From Lineus longissimus (lineage: Eukaryota; Nemertea; Pilidiophora; Heteronemertea; Lineidae): a stretch of DNA of 64,000 bases. Position numbers and translations under genes: made by a program. Where the stretch lies: assembly GCF_910592395.1 (NCBI RefSeq), contig NC_088319.1, positions 14,942,001 to 15,006,000 of the forward strand, read 5' to 3'. Below are positions 1 to 11,800 of this stretch, piece after piece (within the stretch, counting starts at the first letter, position 1; the number at the start of each line of letters is the position of its first letter). The notes below the pieces were generated by a model. That model did not search any database, was not told where the DNA came from, and worked only from the letters and a program-made list of their open reading frames with translations.

Positions 1-975
1 ATTGGTTGGCAACATTCATATATCATTTATGAAGATGAGCCTCTGGAAAGAATCGTTTTGTCACTGACGTATCATTATGGAGTGAACCACTTCATAACAA
101 TTTGGAGCGGGGTGGCATACTAATGCAGGTGTTCCACTCTCTATCCAAGTGTCTGTCTCATCATCAACAGAAATGTTCTAATACTTCTAATATTAAGGTA
201 CGTTTGTGGTGTATGTTATCTCCACCCAAGTATCAGTTGAACTCCTGTGAGTAATTAACACAGTAATTAGGCCTAGTTTACAGAACATCCAATGGTGCTC
301 TTAAATGTCCCATCTTTGTTTAGAATTGACTGTAGATACTCTGTGAAACCCGGTAATACCCTCATGTGCCGCCAAGACGAAAGAAAAGGATTCTTCAGTA
401 CACTAATAACTTTGAATGAATGAACATTACTGTAAAAAATGTAAAAATGTAAAGAATGAATGTAACCACAGATATGGATGTCTAGATTAATGTTGTGTTA
501 ATGTTAAAATATTTCTTTGCTAGCCTCACCAAAACGATCCAAGCCCTGATGTAGCAATTTTTGGTAGTTGTCGCGGCATCTCGCATGCACAATTTTTCGA
601 TACACCGTAACTTGCAAATGTTGGGACTTTTCCTCTTGTGTAAAAAAGAATTTAAGTTTAAGTTTTGAACCCTTTAAAATTTGTCCAAATGTCTGTGTAT
701 CTTTAATGTAAGTGCTTTAAAATGCTAGCAAATATTGACTTCTTTCGAATACTCAATTTAGATGGACCTTCGGAACCGAATTGTCTTGTAATTATGTTTT
801 TAATGATGGTGCACTCAAAATATTTCTTATTATTTATCATGAATGGAATAAGTGTCAATATTTTGATTCATTTACAACCTGATAACAATCATGTGCGGTC
901 TGTACTTTACTGGTTAGCCTTGGGTAAGCTCACAACTGAACCTTTTAACACGCCCACTTCCCAGAATGGACTTAT
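1..975. other. intergenic, no gene seen
   Basis: This AT-rich stretch has only short chance reading frames. None has a recognisable domain, plausible splice borders or a signal peptide. It may belong to the far side of a neighbouring gene outside the window. Confidence 0.5.
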
Positions 976-1224
976 CAATACCTGACTTGCCAAACTCAGC
1001 TCGACGCCGAACTGCAGCGCCACTCGCGGACAAAGATAAAACAACTCGACATTTTTTTCACCGGTTTTCTCGCTGCGCATGCGTACCAGCGTCATCTTTT
1101 GTTGATTTCCGCTGGTACGCATGCGCAGCGAGAAACCGGTGAAAAAAATGTCGAGTTGTTCTATCTTTGTCCGCGAGTGGTGCTGCAGTTCGGCGTCGAG
1201 CTGAGTTTGGCAAGTCAAGTATTG
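976..1224. mobile_element. fold-back element (MITE-like inverted repeat)
   Basis: A 115-bp left arm (976-1090) and a 114-bp right arm (1111-1224) are near-perfect reverse complements around a 20-bp spacer. The arms are GC-rich compared with the flanks and contain GCGCATGCGTACCAGC next to the loop. I see no coding capacity and no clear target-site duplication, so the class cannot be given. The chance reading frames over this element come from the palindrome. Confidence 0.8.
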
Positions 1225-2238
1225 CATTGATGAGAAGAGTCTATACAGGGAAATGATAATTTGTCTATTATACAGTAATTTAAGCTGTTGACATGTTTAT
1301 GTGGGTATCCTGGATGTCTTCCGGATTTACACCACCCAATCTAAGCAAAAAGAATTCCCAAAAGATCATTTTATCAACTAGAGGACATGACTTGGTATAA
1401 TGACTGAAGCCCAGTGAGCTTTGCTGCATATGCATCAAACTGACCTACCTGTCATCAGAGCTTCACAGAGCGAAATTTCATTCTACATCTGAGGTGACTG
1501 TCAAATTCTTTTTAATTTGAGCTCCCCAGCTTGTGACCGAGGCTAACTTGGGTTTTTGCAGACTTTAGTTTTGCTGAGCTTAGACTGTGTTTCGTTTGAG
1601 AACCATATGTGATTGATTGTATATTTTGTACCATTTATTTAGATTGATGTACAGAAACATATGCGCCAGGTATATGGGTCTTTTATCAAAAAGGTTCATA
1701 ATAAAACAATCATTTTATATGCACACGAGGTTTTCAGTCTTTTTTCCATGAGGTATTGGACTATGATGCAGTCATCTCTAGCTGGGAGAACCTTTCTTTG
1801 GCTTGGTACCTGTGTGGAGATAATAGTGCTGCCACCTACATGTAAATTCTAATAATAGTATTGAGTTCTTACATGTACGTATATAGCGCTTTTCCATGTT
1901 TGCCTGATCAAAGCGCTTTTTGGGATATCATATTATTACCTCGGCCTCCACAGAAATCAATCGGGGGGTTTCAAGGAGCAACCAGAAGGCGTTCACTTGA
2001 ACTTGGCCAGAAGGGGAACTAAGCATACTATTATAACATGCTGCCACAACCAGACCTAATAATACAGCATATGCTGTCTCAACCAGATCTGATAGACAAA
2101 TGGCCTCGTGGAGAACACTGTGTAGGATTGTCTCCAACAGTTCCTCTCAAAATCTTGGGTCTGTTTAATTTTAAATTTCAAGTCTGCAAAGTCAGTCTTA
2201 TGAATTTGGTGCGGGTACAGATTTAAGAAAAAACAAAC
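1225..2238. other. intergenic, no gene seen
   Basis: No exon with convincing borders is visible. The right end runs into the 3' untranslated region of the minus-strand zinc-finger gene. Confidence 0.45.
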
Positions 2239-2244
2239 TTTAAT
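2239..2244 (-). terminator. candidate polyadenylation signal of the zinc-finger gene
   Basis: The minus strand reads ATTAAA here, about 290 nt downstream of the stop codon at 2535. It is the common variant signal; no AATAAA was seen on this strand between the stop and this site. Confidence 0.4.
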
Positions 2245-2534
2245 AAATTTGTTTTAATGAATTAATAGAAAAGTATCAAATTGATACCATACATTTTAAC
2301 AACAATGAAACATTTGAATTGGGTGCCAATCACAAAGAATAAATAATACACCAGAAAATCCCTGTCAAAACAGATCTGAAAGTTAGATCTTCAGTAGACT
2401 CTCAGTAGATTCTCCTCCCCTTCAGGCAAGTCATGAGGGTGTTCTTTAAGAGATTGCACTGTATACCCAGTCCCTGTATAAACACAGTCCTCATCATGAA
2501 CACTGGGCCATTATGTTACACATACTTCCCTGAT

Positions 2535-5500
2535 CTATTGAAAGGTTCCCTGTTGTACCTCACTCATCACAACAACAGATGCGCTGTCCAGGACCTCTCC
2601 CTGCATCTCATCATAAATAGGGTCCCCATTACCACCCTCGACAAGCTCTGTCTCCACCATGCATTCCTGATGGTTGGCAGGGTCCATTGCAATATGAGTA
2701 ACAGCGGTCAACTGTTCAACATGTTCAAGAGGCATATCACCAATGTTACAACTCAACTCGGAATGTTCACTTGTTTGTGGTGCAGTGATTGTAACAGTCC
2801 CCTCGCCGCCCTCAGAGCCTGGGACAACTTGGAACTGATTCTCATCGCTACCCTCTTGCAAAACATCAAAGTCTCCATCCTGTTGGGTCTCCTGGATGAC
2901 CTGGTATTGCCCTTGGTCCTCCCCACCCTGGGCCTGGCTGATCTGAAAGCTACCCTGATCCAACGGGTCGCCACGAATGACTTGGAACTCCCCGGAGGTC
3001 TCGCTTTGAATGATTTGAAATTGTCCCTGCGAGCCTGGCTCCCCTTGGATGATACGATACCTCTGATTGACCCCGTCCCCCTGGATGACCTGGTAATTGA
3101 ATGTACCCTCAGTGTCTGCATCTTGTATGACCTGATACTGACCTTGGGAGTCATCTGACGTCCCCTGAATTAATTGAAACTGTCCCCGCTCCTCCCCTGC
3201 ATTCTCCTGAATGATCTGAAACTGCTCCGGGTTGGCCGCAAGTTGTTCTTGGACGATCTGATACTGCTCGTTATCCTCCAGATGTATCGTTACCTGGCGT
3301 GGCTCGTCCTGCCCATCCTGTATCACGTTCAGGATGTTACTGTCCTGAATCTGTATCTGGTTATACTGTATCTGGGCCAGCGCCTGTTGTGTTTCTGTCG
3401 TGACATCATCATCTAATTCGCCGTCAGCATTCTCCATACGCTGTACCTGAGCAATCGCATTAATCACGCTCTGCATATCTTCCTGGCTAGCATCACCTGA
3501 TGCGGCTAAACTAGCGCTGGCTGCAGCAGCATCAGCTAAATTGATCAAGTCCTGTGACTGGAGTTCAATCTGTACCGTCCCTTCGCTGCCGTTGTCGACC
3601 CCACCATCTCCCACCTCATTATGTAACAGCATGTGACCAGCCACCTCTGTCCACTCGGTGAACGTCAGATTGCACAAACTACACATGTACAACTGCAGGG
3701 TTTGTTTGCCCGTATCAATCGGGGGCGTATTCTGATTCTGCAGCATCAACTTATCAACCGGCAATGACCCCTTACAATTATGCTTACGAAGTGTTGTCGA
3801 CGTCGTGAAGCATTTCCCGCAAATCGAACACACGTGCTTACTGAAACCCGTATGAGTCACAAAATGCGACTCCAATTTGTGTCTGAATTTGAAACATTTG
3901 CCACAACGATCACAATCAAAGCTTTTCCTCTCTATATGACTGAGTTGATGTTTTTGCAAAGCGCACCGCCCGACGAAGGTTTTACCACAATCTACACATG
4001 AATATGGCCTCCGCCCTGCGTGGAAATTCATATGATCTAGTAGTGCCGCATGGCGAAAATATGTTTTCGGACAGAGCTGGCATTTAAATTTCTTCTCTCG
4101 CTCACTGGGATCTTTATGCGTCCCAAGATGCTCTTTTAGAGTCCCGCGTTCTTTGAAACTTTTACCACAGACTCCGCAGACATAGTTCCGAACATCGGAA
4201 TGGCGAACTAGATGGGATTTAAGATAGCGTGGGGCGCGGAAGTTTTTCCCACATAAATGGCAAACACAGGCACCAGTGTCTGTGTGGATGTATTTATGAT
4301 GGGCTTTCAGAGTTTCACGAGTCATGAGAAGTTTATCGCAGAGATCACATTTATACGGCCCGTCACCCTCCGGCTCGGGAATACTCGCTTTCCTACCCTT
4401 ACATGCCTCCTGATGTCGCACCATATCGCTCCGTTGGCCATAACTCCGTCCACATTTTGAACACTCGTGTATCTTCTCCTTATGACAGCGCCAAATATGT
4501 CGATACAACGCATCCTTGGAATGTTTTATCAAACCGCATGTCCGACACTTTAACTTAATTCCCAATGCTTTGATCTCGTCTTTGCTACGTCGTACTCGTG
4601 GTTTTGGCTTATAATCTGGGTCGCCCTCTTTCAATTCCCGATTGTCCGGTTCTAATCCGCTGTCCACCACTAGAGATTCTGGAGAGTCTTTGGTAACCTC
4701 TTGTTTGGGAATAACGAGAGTTTGACCAAGAACAGACACAGTATGCTGTCCGCTTGCTGCATGTTGTGCGTCTTCAGACTCGTTTGATCTCCTACCCTTC
4801 AACTTTTGTATCTTGGCTTCCTTGTGGAGCTGGAATGGTAAAGGAAATGGATTTCAATTAGATTCAATTGCTCACTGACAGGCCCAGATCAGACCTAATG
4901 GTACATCTAGTCGGAAACAGATTCGTGCTGCTGTCTCATCTATGAATGTTTGTTTCCATCATCTACCCATGATTAATGCCACTCAATTACGCATACCGAT
5001 ACATGTATATATTCTTGGTGCTTGCCTACCTTTTTCAGTCTAGAATAGGCCTTCTGTATGTGTTCCCACTGTCCATGAATGATCCACTGGTCGCTGACCT
5101 TCGTCACGAACACCTTTTCCATAGCTAGCTTCTCCTTGAGGAAGCTTTCCGTGTTCTCCATTGCACCAATATGCTCCAAGAACTCGGTAGTAAGGACTGC
5201 AGTCACATTACTCAAAACCTGGAAGTGGAAGAAACATCTTGTCAGTCACACCAACAAAGGGTCATAGTGGCTACAGCATCGTCTGAAGTTGCTTAATAGG
5301 CCTTCCTCAGGTGTTCTGAACATGCGCATTTGTTTAGTTTGGGCCCTGGTTTGGTCTTTGTCGAAAAGGTCCATACAATATAAAAATTTTCTGCAATTTT
5401 TTGTCACACGATGTAGGAGTATATACTTACGGGTTCATCCAGGACGGGTGGTGCCGGTGGCGTCTTCTTGGGAGTCTGTAAGAAAAGAAGACAAACTGGA

Positions 5501-7892
5501 TGAAATTTTTCATTTTCACAATATTTCGATCTGGGGAACATGTCTTAGATTGTTACTTTGATCCTTCATTCAGGGCTTATGAGGACTCTGTTAGACCAGA
5601 CGCATGACAGTATCACTCATTCACATACCACTTTCGGACTGCTTGCAGCCTGTTTTTGTCTAGTCTTCCACTGGGGGTCAAGAATGAACATAACATCACC
5701 ATGCTTGTCAAGATGCTTCTGGAATGTCGTCTTGGTGAGTTTGACGATGCCACAAGCGGGGCAGTGGAAATGTGACATCCTCATCTCTTGGCAATCCAAA
5801 CGGCAGGGACAGCAAATCACGTCTGGAAAGGAATTAACAACTTCTCATTACAACATTACTTTTGTCATCCAAAATTCTCTGAGGAACTTCGATAAAACAT
5901 CAAGCATGAGTACATCTGACCACCTGTAACATACCGGTACATGTAAACCAGATATCGAGTCGTCCATGTCCCAAATTCCTGCAGAAAGACTTTTGGTGGT
6001 GTGTCCAACTGATTTGTGTAACCGTCCCGAAGACACTCGTTGGTTGTATCCCCAACAATCAAATACAGTTTCTTCAATGTCTCACCTAGGAATCGAATTC
6101 CATACTTCTCATGAATACTAAGATGTTTCGATATCACTCGCGCGTATTTGACTGGCTTGAAGTACTCTACAGTACAGAGTGGACAATGGAACAAACCGCA
6201 GTTACAATTTGGTTCATCTGATTCTGAGCAGCATCGATCTGGCAATAAGTCATTCAGGCCTGCCACTGCTGACGGATGGCGCACACTTCTGGCTGGGTCA
6301 ACTGGTAGCCCCTGAAACACCAAACAGAAAAATCCGTAGGTTCTACATATACAAGGACCTCACTGACTGCAGGTGTACAAAATGATATTTCTTTAGGGGC
6401 AACAAATAGTTGTAAGATTTGAATAGAAACTGATACACCACTGTCGGTAGAGGTTGTTTCAGAGTAAGAAAGGAAGAAGCTTGAGACTTGTCAAGGAAAC
6501 CATAAACAGCTGTCATCAGGGAGACTTGTCTCCTGCACTTGTCAGTAGATGCCCGGAAGGCCTACCTCTTCTCCTACATCTTGTGCAAGCAAAGCTTCCA
6601 ATACTTCCTTCTCAGTCTCATTTGAGTCGGTGAAATCATTTTCTCCGTTAATTTCTAGCATGTCAAGCTGTTCTTGCTCTTCTGCAGTGACCTCTGGAAA
6701 AAATGTAAAAGATTATGCCAATAATCACGTCACAAGGCCTTAGGTATTTTTTTTAAATATGTTTAACATTTCGTTTTATCAAGTGGAAGCTCTCACAATG
6801 AACAGCTTTTAAAAATCCTGTTGAAATTAACTACAATGTTGCCTTATTCAAGCATATCATCAAGAAGTTGATTGTAAAGTGATGTTATTTTCTTGTGACA
6901 TGTATATTTGCTGTCATTTAGAAGTCTTTCACTTCTAAGCCAAACTACTCACCCTCTTCCATTTCCATAGCACCCTGATCGACATCCTCCAGCAAGTCTG
7001 CATCAGGATCGACCAACTCATTATTTGTGTCCGGTTCTGGTTCTTTCCTCTTGGGAGGCCATCCTCGTCTCTTCTTGGGAGTGACAACAACCTCCGAGGG
7101 TATCTCCTGAGGCTGAATAGGTGCATCCTTAGCAATCTGCATATGGCTTGGCGCAGCTTCGACAGATTGTGTCTGACTTTGACTTGGTGCTGCCTCCTCT
7201 GCCTGGGACGACGATACAACTTCCACCATCAAGGTCTGGGTCCCTTCTGTATCGTGTGCCTCCGATGCCTTTATTATCTCCACGGTAACGGTCTCCATTG
7301 GTGTCTGTACCGTTTTCACAGCAACCTCAGCCTCTTCTAGAGCCTGTACCGTTTCTATAACAATGATTTCTGATGGAGGCTGCATCTGCTTGGCATCCTG
7401 CTGAATCAGAGGGGCGGGAACTTTTTTCAATGGCGGTCTACCCCGTCCCCGTTTCAGTGGTTCACCACTGCTGGAAGCAGTCTTTGTTGCCTTGTCTAAT
7501 TCTGCTCTTATTGTTTTAGTATCGAACGGGGAGATGAAGTCATCGCCGTATATCGACCGCCGTGGTGTTCTGCCGGTTCTGGTGCGGGTGATGACTGCCT
7601 CTCTCCCCCTCACTGGCACAGTAGGACTAGTCCACTCATCATCCTCTTTGTACATCCGAGCTCTTTTCTTTGGTAGAATTTTCACCTCAGACTCAGTGTT
7701 GATCATTCCTTCAGCGCCAGTGTTGATTTTGCGTGGCCGACCCCTTTTTTTAGGAGGAGGAAGATCGCCTGGACCTATTTCAATTACAACCTCAGTTTTA
7801 TCATGGATAATCTCGGCAGCAGCGCTCTTCGTTTCAGCCAGGGAGACCTCCTCCTCACCAATGCTGTTTTCCTCATTGACATGGGAAGCCAT
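2535..7892 (-). CDS. AT-hook / C2H2 zinc-finger nuclear protein with a Q-V-I-Q repeat tail
   Basis: Seven exons join in frame: 7892-6953, 6693-6566, 6311-5924, 5822-5629, 5475-5431, 5218-5030 and 4829-2535, giving about 1392 aa. Exon 1 encodes AT-hook-like motifs (KKRGRPRK, KRGRGRPPLKK, KKRRGWPPKRK), which bind the AT minor groove. Exons 3 and 4 each carry an atypical C2H2-like motif (FHCPLC and FHCPAC). The last exon holds about ten C2H2/C2HC fingers (about residues 723-1032). A Gln-rich tail of about a dozen units built around GQFQ-I/V-IQ follows. This is most likely a sequence-specific transcription factor; I do not recognise the orthologue. The start is the ATG at 7892, but the frame stays open upstream to a splice acceptor at 7961, so a 5' exon exists and the N-terminus could be longer. 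The exon 3 donor (GTGGTC, 5923) is weak and was chosen by phase; GTATGT at 5934 is a better consensus but breaks the frame. Confidence 0.8.
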
Positions 7893-7960
7893 AATTAAGG
7901 CTACTGCATGAGCATCAGTTTTGGGACTCCACAACTCGTTTAAGTCAATCCAAACCAGTA

Positions 7961-8861
7961 CTGAAAAGTGAAATAAAAGAAAGTACCATGACCATGTCAC
8001 TGATTCACGACAACATATAAGAGAGGTGCGTTCTCATTAATAAATAGGTGGTAGAGATCAGAGAAAAAAAACCGCTGTCGTCGATGGCCGAAGTGCGATC
8101 TGACTGTTGGAGAGTGGTTTGGGGTTCCGTCGTCCAAGAAATTTTGCTTCGATAACTAACTGGCACCCTTGCCCTTAGACCAATACTTTTGAGATTACCC
8201 CTTTTTTCTGTGCTATACATTTGTACACAGCAGCAGACAGCCGTGTGCATTTTGCCCTAGACAATCTACAGGCTCGGAGCTGGCTCACTTTTCGCCACAT
8301 ATTTGATAAACTTGATAGTCCTACCATCCTAATTAGTGCACCTATTGCACCCTCGACCCTTAGTTTATTTGTTGGACATTTATTTACCTATTTTTTTCAG
8401 AAAAATAAGGATTTTGGAAGCCACAAATCGGGAAATACCGGTGAATTCAATTTGGACCAACGTCCAACATGGCGTCGCGCGAATGAGACTTCAATTTAAT
8501 AGTCTTTAAATTTTGATGAATAATGAGAACTTCTTTTTTGGAAATTCAATATTTCCGTTCATAACCCATATAAAATATCTGTTTATTCAAGAAAAGAGAG
8601 TATGAAATGGTGATCTGTCATTCAAATCTATATAAAGTCGATGAAATGTTTTTAATGAAATTTTGTATTTTCCCATAAACCAATATTTATTGATAATTAT
8701 AGACTATATTTGCCAAATATGACCTTGACCCCACAGTTGAAAGTTGCACGTGGGTCGTTTCACGATTTTCTCCCAAAAATTCTTGATTTTCCCTTATTTT
8801 CGAAACATTATAAATATCTTACTGTTACTAATCGTTGGTTTTAACAGCCAAGCAATAAGCT
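7961..8861. promoter_or_regulatory. probable divergent promoter between the zinc-finger gene and NOP2
   Basis: The two genes diverge here and both appear to have a non-coding first exon: splice acceptors lie just before 7960 on the minus strand and just before CCAAGCAATAAGC (about 8849) on the plus strand. The sequence CCAACATGGCGTC at 8464-8476 resembles a YY1 site, common in promoters of ribosome-biogenesis genes. No TATA box was assigned. Transcription starts are inferred, not seen. Confidence 0.45.
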
Positions 8862-11800
8862 ATGGGCAGAATCCGTGATTTCGCAGATAGACCAAAGCGT
8901 GGACCTGGTCGAAAGGCGAAAATGCAGAAGCCACCGGAGTTTGAACTCCCGAAACACCTTCGCCACCTCGTGAAGAATGGTATAGAAATGCTTTTTATTT
9001 AGACTATGTGCTCTAGTATTGAAGAATAGGCCTAACCTGTTTATCTTCTACACGGGGCCTCAATCGTTGCTCCGGCTGGATGATTCTTGCTGTGCAAAGA
9101 TAAAAAGACAGTGCTCTGCGTGCTCTGCATGGTGATGGTCTTCATGGTGAGGGGGAAGCTTAGCATGAATCCCATGATCGTGAAAGTGGCTTCGTACCGA
9201 GACATACAGGGGGAAAACTACTTGCAGCACTCATTTCACATAAGCAGTACTGACTCTTGAGTACATCTGGGCCAAAATCACTTATCACTCACTACATTTT
9301 TCTTCTTCTGATTTATAGATGAACCAAAAGTCAACCAACCTCTTGGGAGGAGAGCAAAGAAAAGGTAACTTTAGACCAAAGAGGAGTTGCACTGTGTCTG
9401 GATTTTCTGCCATATTCATATTGGCTTCATTTATAGTCACAGTGCCGATATGACTTTTTAAAAAAGGGTCTTCCTCCCCCAGTTTCTTCTCGAGTTTTTA
9501 CATTCAATAATTGTAACTCTTCTGAATTACAACTTTAGAAATCCATTTCAAAAGTGTACAACCCATGTTGTTTTTAATTTACATAACCATATATTTTCTT
9601 TGCATTTTTCAGGTTGGCCAAGAAACTTGCAAAAACTGGGGACAAAAAAGCTTCTGTACAAGAGGAAGACACAGGTAATGTTGCTGCCTGCTGTGTTTAG
9701 AAATTTGGTATTTGGGGAAATAGTTTGATTCTGGCAGGTTATGTTAGCCAAGACATAAGGACATTTTGACTTAAAAAATCAAAACCTTTCAGCCAGTTCT
9801 AGAACAGTACTTCAATGGTCCTAGAAATAGTATTTAGAGTTATGTCAGTTGTTTATAATCTGGTCTATTTGAAAGTAGATCAACTATATTTATTGAATCT
9901 AATGCATACTATAGTTGATCCCGTTGTTGCAGGCTCAAGTGGCTTTTCAGAAGCAGACTCATCAGACAATGATGTGGACTTCCTGGCCCAAGAAGCAGCA
10001 GAAGGTTCGAGCCCTGAGGAAAGTGGTGAGGAGGAGGAGGAGGTTTCTGATGATGAGGGTGAGGCTGATAGTGATGATGAGGCTGAAGCAGATAGTGATG
10101 AAGTTGAATCTGATGATGATGATGAGGAGGAGGAAAGTGATGATGACGATGAGGAGGAAAGTGATGATGATGATGCCAAGGGTTACACTGATGAGAACCA
10201 GGCGTGGTTGAAGCCAAGTAAGAAGTCCAAGTTGATGGATTCAAGTGACGAGGAAGACATGGTGAGTCTTAAACGGAGTATATCTAGGCGATATACAGAT
10301 ATATAAGTCATGTCTCATGTCACGAATGTCATGAGTTAACCTTTTGATTGCACTGCTACCATATGATGAAACTTATCACGATGGTCTTCTGAATTAGACT
10401 GAAGACAATAGAAAACACTTCTGATGGCTGCAGTGCTAAAATAGTATCCTTAAAGGTTCTGTCCGTAGCTGTGAATTTTCTATTTGATAATTCCTTTTTT
10501 AGGACGATGACTTTGACGTTGACAGTGATGAAGATGAGGATGATAGTGATGCTGGGGATAGCGATGATAGTGATGATGATGACGGGGAACCAGAGGAGAA
10601 TGAGGATGGGGAAGAGCTCTTGCCTATCGAGAAGAAATCAAAAAAGTTGATTAAGAAACAGAAGAAGGAGATGTAAGTTCAGTTGCTGTCACGTGTCAGA
10701 TGATTTACAGCTCCATTATTGATCAGAGTTTAGATTATGTGAATGATGAGTCTTATCACGATGGTCTTCTGAATAAATTTGAAGACAGTAGTTGATTTCT
10801 GACGCCGGTTCTTCTGAAATCTTAGTCGGCTGTGTCCTTGGCAATGTCGACAGTGTTATTGTTCTAACTAATTGTATTTTGTTGCAGGAAAATGGCGGAG
10901 GCTGAGATGCAGACCAATATTGCATCATCTGAAAAATTTGTGCTTCCAAGTGGTCAGGAGGTTGAAAAAGAAGATATCCTTTGGTTGACAATTATTTACC
11001 GTAGGGGGGGGGGGGGTCAATGATAATAGGCCTCTTTAGATGTGATTTATATTTCTGTAATGCAGATGATAGCCATGGAATGATGAAACCTATCACGATG
11101 GTCTTCTGAATGAGACTGAAGACAATGTATCTTTTCTGACTGTGGCCAAATCTAAGCTTCTAAGCAGTGGTCATCAATCCTCTTGTACTCCTAGTACAGC
11201 GGACACCTCTTAATCAAGGACTCTAATTTTGGTCCCAAAGTGATTGTTTCCATTCAATTTGACCTCTCTAATCCGAACGCCTCTGTATCAAGAATAGTCC
11301 CGATGGTGTTCTTAATAGAGAGGTTGTACTCTATAATAGAGAGCATACAAGTAGGGCATCCATGAGTCTGTACCTGAGCTCTGGCCTCTTTAGGGATGTT
11401 CATCAGTATTAGTTTGTAATCTTGTGATTCCTTAACTTGCCCACTGATGGCAGCACCTGATCTTGCACTCGTTCAACAAAGAATCAAGGACATCTCGCAG
11501 GTTCTTGGCGACTTCAAGACTCGGCGCGAGGAAGGCCGCTCGAGAAAGGACTACCTGACCCAGTTTAGGAAGGACCTGTGCATGTATTACAGTTACAATG
11601 ACTTTTTGATGGAGAAACTGATGGAGTTGTTCCCACAAGAGGTAGGTTGGTTTGCCAGATGAGATGCTGGTATTCATTACAATGTTGCATACCACTACTT
11701 AAGCGCACCATAATCAACTTGATTTGGTTCTCTTTTCAGATCATTGAGTTCCTTGAAGCGAACGAAGTTGACCGACCAGTCACTCTCCGCACGAACACAC

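Larger units (their letters stand above)
10974..11444 (+). other. U12-type AT-AC intron (minor spliceosome) of NOP2
   Basis: The intron starts ATATCCTTT, which fits the U12 AT-AC 5' splice site. It ends ...CCCAC, with a perfect branch element TTCCTTAAC at 11428-11436, about ten bases before the end. The flanking exons join in frame (E-V-M-A-A-P-D-L). Vertebrate NOP2 (P120) has a classic AT-AC intron F with the same signals, in the same stretch of the protein as far as I recall. A GCAG at 11450-11453 would also be in frame as a 3' end, but the AC end matches the U12 class. Confidence 0.9.

Noticed and set aside
2433-3416. Long plus-strand reading frames opposite the zinc-finger exon
   Set aside because: They are the antisense of the repetitive Q-V-I-Q region, and their Leu/Asp-rich translation follows from its codon pattern.
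9052-9215. Possible H/ACA RNA in NOP2 intron 1 (AGATAA hinge, GAGACATAC tail)
   Set aside because: The flanking hairpins do not pair convincingly, unlike the three clear H/ACA copies downstream.
9880-10244. Ser-rich and His-rich minus-strand frames
   Set aside because: Antisense shadows of the GATGAT/GAGGAG acidic tract of NOP2 exon 4.
11450-11453. GCAG as the 3' end of NOP2 intron 6
   Set aside because: It keeps the frame, but the AC nine bases earlier has the correct spacing from the TTCCTTAAC branch element and matches the AT-AC class.
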